Positions 25,947-34,389 of a DNA stretch of 64,000 bases are shown here, one piece after another. The stretch is from Alphaproteobacteria bacterium (GTDB taxonomy: Bacteria; Pseudomonadota; Alphaproteobacteria; Rhodobacterales; Rhodobacteraceae). The notes under the pieces are model-generated. The model worked only from the letters and a program-made list of their open reading frames with translations. It did not search any database and was not told the origin of the DNA. Every line of letters begins with the position of its first letter. The stretch's first letter is position 1. The position numbers and the translations under genes were made by a program. The DNA lies in assembly GCA_030424865.1 (NCBI GenBank), contig JAUHVR010000012.1:82525-146524 (forward strand), given 5' to 3'.

Positions 25947-27065
25947 TTACCGATAGCTCAACACCCGCCCCGCCTGGCTGACCACAAACTTCCGCACACT
26001 CGCAAAGCCCGGCGGGTTCTTCTCGGCCAGCACCTGATAGGGGCGTTCGGGCAGGATGATGCTGCGTTCCATCCGCGTGGCCCCCGTCTCCGCCCCCTGC
26101 CCCGAGAAGGGATCGAGCGCAAAGACCTCGCGTTCCACTTTGCCGAACCAACCCGCGCGTTCCTCGATGACACGTTCGCTTTCCAGCACCTCTTCGGTCC
26201 AGGCGAGCGCCCAGTCCTGACCGACCGGCGCATTGGCATCGGCCAGCACCTCGCGGAGCGGGCCGGTTTGCTGCGTGAAGCTGTGCGAATACATCGGGCC
26301 GATGTGAAAGCGGCGCAGGGTTTTGGGGTGGAGATCGTCAAAGGCCTCATCGAACCCCTTGGCAATGGTCAAGAGTTTCAGCCCCGTCAGCGCCTGCCCC
26401 ATCAGATGCGCCTGCACCTCGGGCCAGCGGCGTTCATCGTTCGGGAGCGCGGTGCGGGCGGTGTCTTCGACCTCCATCAGGTAGATGACCGGCAGGTTGA
26501 CCTGGCTGTCATAAACCGCCCAATGCACCATGAAACGCGTGCGGGGATGCGCGCCGCTCAGCCACCGAATGTCGGGGTGGTTCTGGGCCCAGAACAGGTG
26601 CCCCTTGCCCAGTTCCTCGTAATAGAGGCGTTGCGACAGCGCGTATTGCAGGCGGGTCGGGATCTCGTGGTCGCCGATGATCTGCGCGACCATCTGGTCC
26701 TTCAACTGCGTCTCGGACGGCATGTGCGACAGATGGCGATCCGCCTGTTGCGCATCGTTGGCCATGACCAGAAGCTCATTGAACACCGGAAAGCCGCTGT
26801 CCTTGGTGTCCATCGCGAGCGAGCCAAAGAACTGCCCCGTATCACGCCCGGCCAGCAGGTATTTCATGCTGAGCGCCCTGAAGGTGAAAGCGAGGCTTTG
26901 GACATAGCGCGAAAGGATCTGCACTTCGGGCTTCGTCAGGCCGCCTTCGGCCTGCATCACCGCCGCGACACGGTTCAGATGCGCGGTGATCTTTTCGAAC
27001 TTCGCAAAGTAGCGGCGACTGGCGAAGGTGTCGGTGAGACCGGTGTGGGTTGTGGGTTGGGTCAT
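25947..27065 (-). CDS. Unassigned 372-residue protein of the eight-gene operon
   Basis: A soluble protein rich in predicted helices at the N terminus (RYFAKFEKITAHLNRVAAVM) and mixed alpha/beta later (RTRFMVHWAVYDSQVNLPVIYLMEVED). No signal peptide, membrane segment or catalytic motif is recognised. Its ATG overlaps the stop of the small membrane protein gene by 4 bases. It is the gene immediately upstream of the AAA ATPase, so it is a candidate partner or substrate adaptor. Confidence 0.65.
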   Translation of the reverse strand: MTQPTTHTGLTDTFASRRYFAKFEKITAHLNRVAAVMQAEGGLTKPEVQILSRYVQSLAFTFRALSMKYLLAGRDTGQFFGSLAMDTKDSGFPVFNELLVMANDAQQADRHLSHMPSETQLKDQMVAQIIGDHEIPTRLQYALSQRLYYEELGKGHLFWAQNHPDIRWLSGAHPRTRFMVHWAVYDSQVNLPVIYLMEVEDTARTALPNDERRWPEVQAHLMGQALTGLKLLTIAKGFDEAFDDLHPKTLRRFHIGPMYSHSFTQQTGPLREVLADANAPVGQDWALAWTEEVLESERVIEERAGWFGKVEREVFALDPFSGQGAETGATRMERSIILPERPYQVLAEKNPPGFASVRKFVVSQAGRVLSYR

Positions 27066-27322
27066 TTGGAATTTGTGTCGCTTGCGAAACGTTTGAAAAG
27101 GGGGCTGTGTCTGTTTGGATCTTCCGGCTGTTTTCTAAAGCGGCTCAGAAACCACATAGCAAAAAGAATGAAGCCGAGGTTCCCCAGTACAAAGACCATT
27201 TGCCCGAGCCAGGTATCAGTCCCCAAAAACTTGAAGGCAGCCAGTTGAACACCCAAGAAGACTGACAGACCTAGAAAAACAGTCGCCAAAGTCATCATCA
27301 AGGTTCGCCAGTTCGGTTTCAT
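27062..27322 (-). CDS. Small two-pass membrane protein, AT-richer than neighbours
   Basis: An 86-residue protein with membrane segments at about 8-30 and 39-60 and a polar C-terminal tail. The start MKPNWRTLMMTLATV at 27322 has GGAG just upstream; a longer in-frame start is unlikely. Its base composition is lower in GC than the flanking operon genes, like the HEPN-like gene. The stop overlaps the next ATG (ATGA). Confidence 0.65.
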   Translation of the reverse strand: MKPNWRTLMMTLATVFLGLSVFLGVQLAAFKFLGTDTWLGQMVFVLGNLGFILFAMWFLSRFRKQPEDPNRHSPLFKRFASDTNSK

Positions 27323-27378
27323 ATGCTCCAAAACCTTACGTGTTACAAAAGCACTTTCAGCTCTCAAGTTGCGAGAAG

Positions 27379-27516
27379 CCGTGCCAAGCCAGCCCCAGGG
27401 GTGGCGGGTCAAACGGTTGATCTGCGCACTTTATCCCTGCCGCATCCGCTCTCTGCTCAAGCGACGCGCTGACGTCTCCGAAAAGCCACCCCCCGGGTGG
27501 GGCTGGCTTTGCACGG
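27379..27516. repeat. Long imperfect inverted repeat in the operon's first spacer
   Basis: The left arm at 27379-27405 (CCGTGCCAAGCCAGCCCCA then GGGGTGGC) pairs with the right arm at 27485-27516. There is one mismatch in the outer 19 bases and a 5-base insertion before the inner GGGGTGGC. The arms are about 80 bases apart. It sits between the 358-residue coiled-coil gene and the small membrane gene, and could fold in mRNA as a partial terminator or stability element. Confidence 0.55.
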
Positions 27517-27553
27517 CGGCCTGCGGCCTTGATTCCGTGCAGGGCCACTCGCG

Positions 27554-28630
27554 TTACCCCCCGTAAGCGTTACTGTCGTGCTTTTCGACAATCGCGGCAA
27601 AGCGGCGGGCGAAGCGTTCGTCGGCCTTGGCCTTCTGCTCCAACACGTCGCGGGCAAAGACCATGTGGCCCTCGTGGGCTTCCAGCATGTCGGCCATCTT
27701 CTGGTTCGTCGCCGCCCCAATCGCGGCCATCGCCGTCTGAGCCTCTTTATCGGTCTCAACCCCGATCTCGTTGATCCGGTGCGCCACGTCCTGCTGCTGC
27801 GCGGTCTTCAGCGACTTGGTCAGCGCATCATACAGCACCACCCGCTGCTTGGTGTCCGTCTGCAGCTTGTTGATCAGCACCATCTGCGTCGCCGCCTGAT
27901 TTTGCAGACTGTCGACCCAGGTCTTGCCCTTTTCGATGTAGCGTTCCAGCGTCTGGCTTTCGGCGACCTTGACCTGTTCCTGCTGCACCAACTCGTTGTA
28001 CTTGTTGTTCATCGCCGCCAGTTCGGATTCCAGCTGTGTCCGGGCCGAGGCGTCCTGTTCCACCGAAATCTTGTTTTCCAGCGTGATGATGTCCGGGTCC
28101 ATCGCCTGAATGTCGGCGCGGATGGTTTCGAGCGAGGCCACGGCCGCCTCACGCTCATCCAGCGTTTCGGTCAGATTGGCCTCGACCTTGGTTTTTTGCT
28201 CGTTCAGCACGGCCAGCTGGTTTTCCAACAGTTTGGTGATCACGTCGGATTTGCCGATCAGATCCTGTAGCTTGTCGTCGATGTTTGCGGTGCGGATGCG
28301 TTCCTGCCGCATCGAGTCCGACTTGGCGCGGGAAAAGATGCCAATCACGCTTTCCCAGCCGGTCTTGGTGCGCATCTCGTCGAAATCTTTCGAGAAGGCG
28401 GCGGTGACATCATCCAGCCCCATGATCAGCTCGGCGATGTTGGCATTCATCACGTCGGTATGCGCGTGCACGTCATCCAGCGTCGCATTCTCGATGTCGA
28501 TCGAGATGTCGTCGCCGGTTTTCATTTTACTACGTGCAGCCTCGATCCGGCCGGTCAGCTCAGAAATCTTGGCCTGAGCCTGAGCGACCTGTTCCTGGGA
28601 TTCCCGCACCTGTGCTTCGAAATTCGCCAT
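27554..28630 (-). CDS. TelA-like coiled-coil protein, first gene of the eight-gene operon
   Basis: A 358-residue, highly helical, Glu/Lys/Gln-rich protein with long heptad-like stretches. Examples are ESQEQVAQAQAKISELTGRI, NQLAVLNEQKTKVEANLTET and ESELAAMNNKYNELVQQEQV. The order of helices, including SVIGIFSRAKSDSMRQERI before the coil, recalls the TelA/KlaA toxic-anion-resistance family, but similarity is weak by eye. It has no signal peptide or membrane segment. It leads the operon, with 263 bases upstream. A scaffold for the AAA ATPase is possible. Confidence 0.65.
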   Translation of the reverse strand: MANFEAQVRESQEQVAQAQAKISELTGRIEAARSKMKTGDDISIDIENATLDDVHAHTDVMNANIAELIMGLDDVTAAFSKDFDEMRTKTGWESVIGIFSRAKSDSMRQERIRTANIDDKLQDLIGKSDVITKLLENQLAVLNEQKTKVEANLTETLDEREAAVASLETIRADIQAMDPDIITLENKISVEQDASARTQLESELAAMNNKYNELVQQEQVKVAESQTLERYIEKGKTWVDSLQNQAATQMVLINKLQTDTKQRVVLYDALTKSLKTAQQQDVAHRINEIGVETDKEAQTAMAAIGAATNQKMADMLEAHEGHMVFARDVLEQKAKADERFARRFAAIVEKHDSNAYGG

Positions 28631-28797
28631 AAAACACTCCTTCTTTCAAACGCTTAGCCTTCATATAGGGAATGTAACACCCGTTTACATCACCCCGACG
28701 GCCGATTTTGGAAGAAGTGTCGCAAATGCGTGTCTCAAAGGGAAGAAAATCCCGAGACCATTTCCGACACCGAATGACCCTGATCTGGAAACTTTTC

Positions 28798-28893
28798 GTT
28801 AACCAAAGTCGCCCACAACTTCAGGGGTAATGATTGCCCTTGGTAACGATTGGGGGCTGGCCGCTTCGGACTGGCGCCGAAGCGGCATTTTTT
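28798..28893 (+). ncRNA. Candidate small RNA with terminator, antisense side of the spacer
   Basis: Both flanking genes read leftward, yet this spacer carries a plus-strand intrinsic terminator: a 9-bp stem CCGCTTCGG/CCGAAGCGG at 28861-28885 followed by CATTTTTTT. Upstream, GTTAACCAAAG (28798) can pair with CTTGGTAAC (28839-28847) to form a second stem. The 5' end is not defined and no clear promoter was found. The terminator abuts the 3' end of the hydrolase gene. Confidence 0.4.
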
Positions 28894-29685
28894 TCAGATT
28901 TGCAGCACGGTCTTGACCATTCGGCTGTCCGGGTCTGCCAGCCCCTCGATCACATCGAAATGATGCGTTCCGGGTTCGACCACCAGCGGCGCGTCCCAGG
29001 CCTCGGCCAGCCATTGTGACTGATCCACGAAAGCCGGTCGTTCCTCGGCGCCGACCCAGACCGTGACCGGAACGCCGGGTTTGGGCATCAGGACCGGGCT
29101 TTCGGCAGCCGCGTCTTTTTCCGAAAGGCCAAAATCATTGTTCATGCTGGTTTCGAGCAGGGGCCGCAGGTCCGCCAGGGCCGAGATCGGCATGACGTGG
29201 CGCAAACGCTGAAAGACATCATCTGGCAGCATGCTGTATTCCAGCATGCGTGCGACAAGATGCCCGCCGGCCGAATGGCCGGTCAGGATGACGGGACCCG
29301 TGACCTCGTGCGCGGCGACCGAAACCGCGTCTGCAATCTGGCGGGTGATGTCGGCAATGCGCACGCGGGGGCACAGGTCGTAGCTGGGCATCGCAACGGC
29401 CCACCCGTGATCCAGGGCACCCTGTGCCAGATGGGACCAGTAGGACCGGTCAAACTTCAGCCAATAGCCGCCGTGCACGAACACCAGCAATCCTTGCGCT
29501 TTGCCCATAGGCAAAAAGATATCCAACGCGTTGCGTGTCCCGTGCCCATACATCACGCCCAGCCGTGCGCGTCCGGCGGCACTGAGCGTCGAGCGAAACG
29601 CCTCGGCCGAGGCAGCCCATCGATCCGGGTAGCTGTCACTGTCTTTGATGTATGGCGCGTTAGCGTAATCATCGTCCAAACGCAT
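28894..29685 (-). CDS. Alpha/beta hydrolase (esterase or arylformamidase-like)
   Basis: A 263-residue serine hydrolase. HGGYW (71-75) forms the oxyanion hole and GHSAGG (136-141) carries the nucleophile Ser138. A late acidic residue and PGTHHFDVIEGL supply the rest of the triad. The HGGYW variant is shared with kynurenine formamidase-like enzymes, so that is one possible function. The ATG at 29685 is chosen because GGAGA lies 5 bases upstream. It is divergent from gabD with an 83-base gap. Confidence 0.82.
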   Translation of the reverse strand: MRLDDDYANAPYIKDSDSYPDRWAASAEAFRSTLSAAGRARLGVMYGHGTRNALDIFLPMGKAQGLLVFVHGGYWLKFDRSYWSHLAQGALDHGWAVAMPSYDLCPRVRIADITRQIADAVSVAAHEVTGPVILTGHSAGGHLVARMLEYSMLPDDVFQRLRHVMPISALADLRPLLETSMNNDFGLSEKDAAAESPVLMPKPGVPVTVWVGAEERPAFVDQSQWLAEAWDAPLVVEPGTHHFDVIEGLADPDSRMVKTVLQI

Positions 29686-29768
29686 GGCATTCTCCATTGG
29701 GCCGTCTGGACAAGACATTACCCAAGTGTTTTGGCTGTGCCATCAGGAAAATTGCATCGGAGCGCGCC

Positions 29769-31244
29769 ATGCTGGACCAAATCACCGACCTTTCCAGGCT
29801 TCTGAAGGACCCGAGCCTGCTGGAACCCCGTGCCTATATCAACGGCGCCTGGGTCGAAGGCGACAACGGAACCTTTGACGTGACCAACCCCGCCCGTGGC
29901 GACGTAATTGCGCAAGTGGCCGATCTGAGCCGCGCCCAGGTGGCCGAAGCCATCGCTGCCGCCGAAGCGGCGCAAAAGGACTGGGCCAGCTGGACCGGCA
30001 AGGAACGCGCCGCAGTTCTGCGCCGCTGGTTTGACCTGATGATGGAAAACGCCCAGGACCTTGGCGTGATCCTGACCGCGGAACAGGGCAAGCCACTGGC
30101 CGAGGCGGTGGGCGAGATCGGCTATGGCGCCTCGTTCATCGAATTCTTTGCCGAAGAGGCCAAGCGTGTCTATGGCGAAACCATCCCGGGTCACCAACGC
30201 GACAAGCGTATCATGGTGATGAAGCAGCCCATCGGCGTGGCGGCCTCGATCACGCCGTGGAACTTCCCGAACGCGATGATCACGCGCAAGGCGGGCCCTG
30301 CCCTGGCTGCGGGGTGCGCCTTTGTGGCCCGTCCCGCCGCGGAAACTCCGCTTTCGGCCATCGTTCTGGGAGTTCTGGCGGACCGCGCGGGCATCCCAGC
30401 AGGCGTGTTCAACGTCGTGCCGTCGTCCAGCGCCAGCGCCATCGGCAAGGAGTTTTGCGAAAACCCCGCCGTACGCAAACTGACCTTTACCGGATCGACC
30501 GAGGTGGGCCGTATTCTGCTGCGCCAGGCGGCAGATCAGGTGATGAAATGCTCGATGGAGCTGGGCGGCAACGCACCCTTCATCGTCTTTGACGACGCCG
30601 ATCTGGATGCGGCCGTCGAAGGCGCAATCATGTGCAAGTTCCGTAACAACGGCCAGACCTGCGTTTGCGCAAACCGGATCTACGTGCAGGCCGGTGTTTA
30701 CGATGCCTTTGCCGAGAAACTGGCCGCCAAGGTCGGTGCGATGAAGATCGGCGACGGGTTGGAAGACGGCACGCAGTTCGGGCCGCTGATCAATGGTGAG
30801 GCGGCAGACAAGGTCAAGGAACATATCGCCGACGCCGTCGCAAAAGGCGGAAAGGTCATCCTGGGTGGCAATCCATCGGAATTGGGCGGGTCCTTCTTTG
30901 AACCGACCATTGTCACAGGGGCGACGCGCGATATGGCCTTTGCCGAGGACGAAACCTTTGGCCCCCTTGCGCCTCTCTTCAAGTTCGAAGACGAAGACGA
31001 GGTGATCGCGCTGGCCAACGATACGATCTTTGGCCTGGCCTCGTATTTCTACGCCAAGGATCTTAGCCGCGTTTACAAGGTGGCCGAGGCGCTGGAATAC
31101 GGCATTGTCGGTGTGAACACGGGCATCATCTCGACCGAAGTTGCGCCCTTTGGCGGGGTCAAGCAGTCCGGTCTGGGCCGCGAAGGCAGCCATCACGGGA
31201 TGGAAGACTATCTTGAGATGAAATACGTCTGTCTCTCGGTTTGA
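29769..31244 (+). CDS. gabD: NAD(P)-dependent succinate-semialdehyde dehydrogenase
   Basis: A 491-residue aldehyde dehydrogenase. MELGGNAPFIVFDDADLD includes the general-base Glu (about 262), and NNGQTCVCANR holds the catalytic Cys (about 296). SITPWNFPNAM and GFTGSTEVGR-like loops (here LTFTGSTEVGR) bind the cofactor. The NRIYVQAGVYDAF region and the YFYAKDLSRV end match GabD. It oxidises succinic semialdehyde to succinate in GABA catabolism. The ATG at 29769 gives the standard length. A terminator follows. Confidence 0.9.
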   Translation: MLDQITDLSRLLKDPSLLEPRAYINGAWVEGDNGTFDVTNPARGDVIAQVADLSRAQVAEAIAAAEAAQKDWASWTGKERAAVLRRWFDLMMENAQDLGVILTAEQGKPLAEAVGEIGYGASFIEFFAEEAKRVYGETIPGHQRDKRIMVMKQPIGVAASITPWNFPNAMITRKAGPALAAGCAFVARPAAETPLSAIVLGVLADRAGIPAGVFNVVPSSSASAIGKEFCENPAVRKLTFTGSTEVGRILLRQAADQVMKCSMELGGNAPFIVFDDADLDAAVEGAIMCKFRNNGQTCVCANRIYVQAGVYDAFAEKLAAKVGAMKIGDGLEDGTQFGPLINGEAADKVKEHIADAVAKGGKVILGGNPSELGGSFFEPTIVTGATRDMAFAEDETFGPLAPLFKFEDEDEVIALANDTIFGLASYFYAKDLSRVYKVAEALEYGIVGVNTGIISTEVAPFGGVKQSGLGREGSHHGMEDYLEMKYVCLSV

Positions 31245-31264
31245 TCCTGCCCCACAGACACGAA

Positions 31265-31289
31265 AAAGCCGGCCCTCGGGGCCGGCTTT
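31265..31289. terminator. Intrinsic terminator after gabD, also facing grpE
   Basis: An 11-bp perfect stem AAAGCCGGCCC/GGGCCGGCTTT closes a TCG loop and is followed by CTTGTTT. It lies between the convergent gabD and grpE genes and has an A tract on the other side, so it can work in both directions. Confidence 0.88.
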
Positions 31290-31291
31290 CT

Positions 31292-31307
31292 TGTTTCACA
31301 TGAAACA
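31292..31307. other. Near-parS site (15 of 16 bases)
   Basis: TGTTTCACATGAAACA differs from the perfect parS palindrome found three times at 37.7-39.7 kb only at the centre (CACATG for CACGTG). It lies in the gabD-grpE spacer, about 6 kb from the nearest perfect site. ParB contact bases in the outer arms are intact, but the central change may weaken binding. Confidence 0.45.
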
Positions 31308-31313
31308 CATGGG

Positions 31314-31877
31314 TCAGCCCGGTGTCGAAGACACCCCAACCTGCGCGGCCCGCAGCAGCCGATCGTGCAGCAGGAACCCAGCGGCCGAGACCTGGATGAT
31401 GTCGCCCGCCTTGGTGCCCGGAACCGGTGCTTCGAACATGGCTTCGTGCAGCTTGGGGTCGAACTTGTCACCAACCTCGGGCGAGATCACTTCGATCCCA
31501 TGTTTGGAAAAGACGTTCAGCAATTCGCGCATCGTCAGCTGGACGCCTTCGATGACCGCCGATTCTTCGTCCGATACGCCGTCACGTTCAGCCGAGGCCA
31601 CCGCGCGGGCCATATTGTCATAGACCGGCAGCAGATCGCGGGCCAACTTCGAGCCGCCGTAACGCTCTGCCTCGGTCCGGTCCTTGACCGACCGTTTGCG
31701 GGCGTTTTCGGCATCTGCCAAGGCACGCATGAAGCGGTCTTTGTAATCGTCCCGTTCAGCGCGCAGCGCGTCGATCTCGACCGCCTCGTCGTCCAGCTCC
31801 ATCAGCTCTTCTGCAAATTCTTCTGCTTCGGCTGTGTCGATGTCGTCCAGAAACTCTTCGGGTTTTGGGTCTGCCAT
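31314..31877 (-). CDS. grpE: Nucleotide exchange factor GrpE
   Basis: A 187-residue protein. An acidic N-terminal tail and long helix (LRAERDDYKDRFMRALADAENARKR) are followed by the beta domain ending HEAMFEAPVPGTKAGDIIQV. It drives ADP release from DnaK. It lies 10 bases after hrcA on the same strand, the usual heat-shock operon order. Residues 60-90 contain the conserved AENARKR helix. Confidence 0.96.
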   Translation of the reverse strand: MADPKPEEFLDDIDTAEAEEFAEELMELDDEAVEIDALRAERDDYKDRFMRALADAENARKRSVKDRTEAERYGGSKLARDLLPVYDNMARAVASAERDGVSDEESAVIEGVQLTMRELLNVFSKHGIEVISPEVGDKFDPKLHEAMFEAPVPGTKAGDIIQVSAAGFLLHDRLLRAAQVGVSSTPG

Positions 31878-31887
31878 ACCTTTACCT

Positions 31888-32949
31888 CTAGTTCCGGTCG
31901 GAGATCAGTTTTCCGACCAGTTGTGCCGTGTAATCCACGATCGGCACGATCCGTCCATAGTTCAGACGCGTGGGTCCGATGACCCCGACCGCGCCAATAA
32001 TCTTTCGATCCGCGTTCATATATGGAGACACCACCAAAGAGGAACCCGAAAGTGAGAAAAGTTTGTTCTCGGAACCGATAAAAATGCGCACACCGTCGCC
32101 CTGATCGGTGAGTTCGAGGAACTCGGCAATATCCTGCTTGCGTTCAAGGTCATCGAACAGCTCGCGGATGCGGTCCAGGCCAACGGCGTCGGCCTCTCCG
32201 CCCAGCAGATTCGAGCGTCCCCGCACGATCAGCCGATCCCCCTGCCCGCTGTCGTCCCAGGCCGCCAAGCCGCTTTCGATCAACCCTGCGGCCAGCGTGT
32301 CGATTTCCTGACGTCGTTTGGTGATCTCGGTTGCCATGACGCCCCGCAGTTCGGTCAGGGTCCGGCCTTCGATCAGAGCATTGAGGAAATTTGCAGCCTC
32401 GCGCAACGAGCTGGGTGTCTGGCCAAGCGGCGGCGTGAACAGACGGTTTTCCACATGCCCATCCGCAAAGACAAGAACCACCAGGGCGCGGTCATTGCCC
32501 AGGCTGACAAACTCGACATGTTTGAGCGGCGCTTCATGCTTGGGCGTCAGCACCAACGAGGCCCCCTGCGTGACGCCGGACAAGGCCGATCCAACCCTGT
32601 CGAGCAACGCGCTGACGTCATCGGGGTTGTCGGCCATAGTCGCGTCAAGCTTTTGCCGGTCATCAGCTTTCAGATCACCGACCTCTAGCAGGCCATCGAC
32701 AAACATGCGCAGGCCAAGCTGCGTCGGGACACGCCCGGCACTGACGTGCGGACTGTCAAGAAGCCCAAGAAACTCAAGGTCTTGCATCACATTGCGGATC
32801 GTCGCGGCCGAGACTTTTTCGCTAAGCGTGCGGGTCAGCGTGCGCGAGCCGACGGGCTCGCCATTCTCGAGATAACCTTCGACCACGCGGCGGAACACCT
32901 CGCGCGAGCGATCGTTCATTTCATCCAGCAATTTCGATGCGTCTGTCAT
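31888..32949 (-). CDS. hrcA: Heat-inducible transcription repressor HrcA
   Basis: A 353-residue repressor. The N-terminal winged helix ([20 protein letters not shown], then [13 protein letters not shown]) and the C-terminal GINR-like region with [17 protein letters not shown] match HrcA. It represses chaperone genes through CIRCE operators and is controlled by GroEL. The ATG at 32949 gives the standard length and excludes a long upstream extension. No CIRCE inverted repeat was found before hrcA. It is divergent from rph with a 115-base gap. Confidence 0.95.
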   Translation of the reverse strand: MTDASKLLDEMNDRSREVFRRVVEGYLENGEPVGSRTLTRTLSEKVSAATIRNVMQDLEFLGLLDSPHVSAGRVPTQLGLRMFVDGLLEVGDLKADDRQKLDATMADNPDDVSALLDRVGSALSGVTQGASLVLTPKHEAPLKHVEFVSLGNDRALVVLVFADGHVENRLFTPPLGQTPSSLREAANFLNALIEGRTLTELRGVMATEITKRRQEIDTLAAGLIESGLAAWDDSGQGDRLIVRGRSNLLGGEADAVGLDRIRELFDDLERKQDIAEFLELTDQGDGVRIFIGSENKLFSLSGSSLVVSPYMNADRKIIGAVGVIGPTRLNYGRIVPIVDYTAQLVGKLISDRN

Positions 32950-33064
32950 GTCTGATACCTTGCCCAATCCAGCGACAAAGACACAAGTCCCCATAGGTCG
33001 ATCGGGGTTGCACTGCGGCGTCTTGCGCCTGTATTTCGGCTGCAAAGCGATAAAAGGAAAGCAC

Positions 33065-33778
33065 ATGCGACCCTCGGGACGAGATCTAAGCGAAATGCGC
33101 GCCGTTTCAATCGAAACCGGTGTCACGAAACATGCCGAGGGGTCCTGCATGATCCGCATGGGCGACACCCATGTGCTGTGCACGGCAACCATCGAGGACC
33201 GGGTTCCCCCGTTTATCAAGGGCACCGGGCTGGGCTGGGTCACCGCCGAATATGGCATGCTGCCCCGGTCGACCACCTCACGCATGCGGCGCGAGGCCTC
33301 GTCCGGCAAACAAGGCGGACGTACGGTTGAAATCCAGCGTCTGATCGGGCGGTCACTGCGTGCCGGTGTCGATCGCGTTGCCCTTGGCGAACGGCAGATC
33401 ACCGTGGACTGCGATGTGATCCAGGCCGATGGCGGGACGCGCTGCGCCTCGATCACCGGGGGATGGGTGGCGCTGCGTCTGGCAGTGAACAAGCTGATGA
33501 AGGCAGGTGACGTGATCAGCGATCCGCTGATCTCGCCCGTGGCGGCGGTGTCCTGTGGGATTTACGCGGGTCAGCCGGTGCTGGATCTGGATTATCCCGA
33601 GGACAGCGAAGCCGGTGTCGATGGCAACTTTATCCTGCGTGGCGACGGACAGATGATCGAGGTGCAGATGTCGGCCGAGGGCTCGACTTTTAGCCGCGAT
33701 CAGATGGGGCAGCTGCTTGATCTGGCTGAAAAAGGTGTCGGCGAACTGGTCGCTGCACAGCTTGAGGCGGTGAAATGA
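33065..33778 (+). CDS. rph: Ribonuclease PH
   Basis: A 237-residue phosphorolytic exoribonuclease. [32 protein letters not shown] and [24 protein letters not shown] segments (here [20 protein letters not shown]) are diagnostic. It trims tRNA 3' ends. The ATG at 33065 has AAAGGAAAG upstream. It overlaps rdgB by 4 bases, forming rph-rdgB-hemW. The arrangement divergent from hrcA-grpE is conserved in alphaproteobacteria. Confidence 0.97.
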   Translation: MRPSGRDLSEMRAVSIETGVTKHAEGSCMIRMGDTHVLCTATIEDRVPPFIKGTGLGWVTAEYGMLPRSTTSRMRREASSGKQGGRTVEIQRLIGRSLRAGVDRVALGERQITVDCDVIQADGGTRCASITGGWVALRLAVNKLMKAGDVISDPLISPVAAVSCGIYAGQPVLDLDYPEDSEAGVDGNFILRGDGQMIEVQMSAEGSTFSRDQMGQLLDLAEKGVGELVAAQLEAVK

Positions 33779-34389
33779 GCCGCAAATTCTCGGCTGGCGA
33801 CACCTTGCTGATTGCCACGCACAACAAGGGCAAGCTTGAGGAGATGCAACATCTGCTCGAACCCTTTGGCGTGACGGTTGTGGGCGCGGCCGAGAAGAAT
33901 CTGCCCGAGCCCGAAGAGACAGAGACCACTTTTGTGGGTAATGCGCGGATCAAAGCACATGCGGCGGCCAAGGCGACAGGATTGCCGGCGCTGTCGGACG
34001 ATTCGGGGATCGAGATCGACGCCCTGGACGGCGCGCCGGGTGTCTACACGGCTGATTGGGCGGAAACGCCCAATGGGCGCGATTTTGTCATGGCAATGAC
34101 CAAGACCCACGAAAAGCTGGAGGCTGTGAACGCGCCTCTGCCCCGCACCGCACGGTTCTGCTGTACCCTGGTGCTGGCCTTGCCCGATGGGACGGACGAG
34201 GTCTTTCCCGGTGTGATGCCTGGCCAGGTGGTCTGGCCTATGCGCGGCGATCAGGGGCATGGCTATGATCCGATCTTTCAGCCCGACGGCTATGACATCA
34301 CCTTTGGCCAGATGGACCGCTGGGAAAAGAACAAGATCAGCCATCGGGCAGATGCCATGCGCAAATTCATTGCGGCCTGTTTTGATTGA
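33775..34389 (+). CDS. rdgB: RdgB/HAM1 non-canonical purine NTP pyrophosphatase
   Basis: A 204-residue protein. [12 protein letters not shown] is the phosphate-binding SHNxGKxxE-type motif. [21 protein letters not shown] and [20 protein letters not shown] complete the active site. It hydrolyses ITP and XTP to keep them out of DNA. The ATG overlaps the rph stop by 4 bases, and its last codons overlap the hemW start. Confidence 0.96.
   Translation: MSRKFSAGDTLLIATHNKGKLEEMQHLLEPFGVTVVGAAEKNLPEPEETETTFVGNARIKAHAAAKATGLPALSDDSGIEIDALDGAPGVYTADWAETPNGRDFVMAMTKTHEKLEAVNAPLPRTARFCCTLVLALPDGTDEVFPGVMPGQVVWPMRGDQGHGYDPIFQPDGYDITFGQMDRWEKNKISHRADAMRKFIAACFD

Noticed and set aside
25401..27248. A 615-codon open frame on the plus strand opposite the AAA ATPase and the 372-residue gene
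   Set aside because: It is rich in Arg, His, Gln and Pro with no domain or ribosome-binding site and mirrors coding sequence of the real genes; a GC-rich antisense shadow.
29718..31196. A 492-codon open frame opposite gabD
   Set aside because: It lies entirely antisense to a well-supported enzyme gene and has no recognisable motif.
32950..33064. CIRCE operator or a clear heat-shock promoter between hrcA and rph
   Set aside because: No TTAGCACTC-N9-GAGTGCTAA repeat is present, and candidate -35/-10 pairs had poor spacing.
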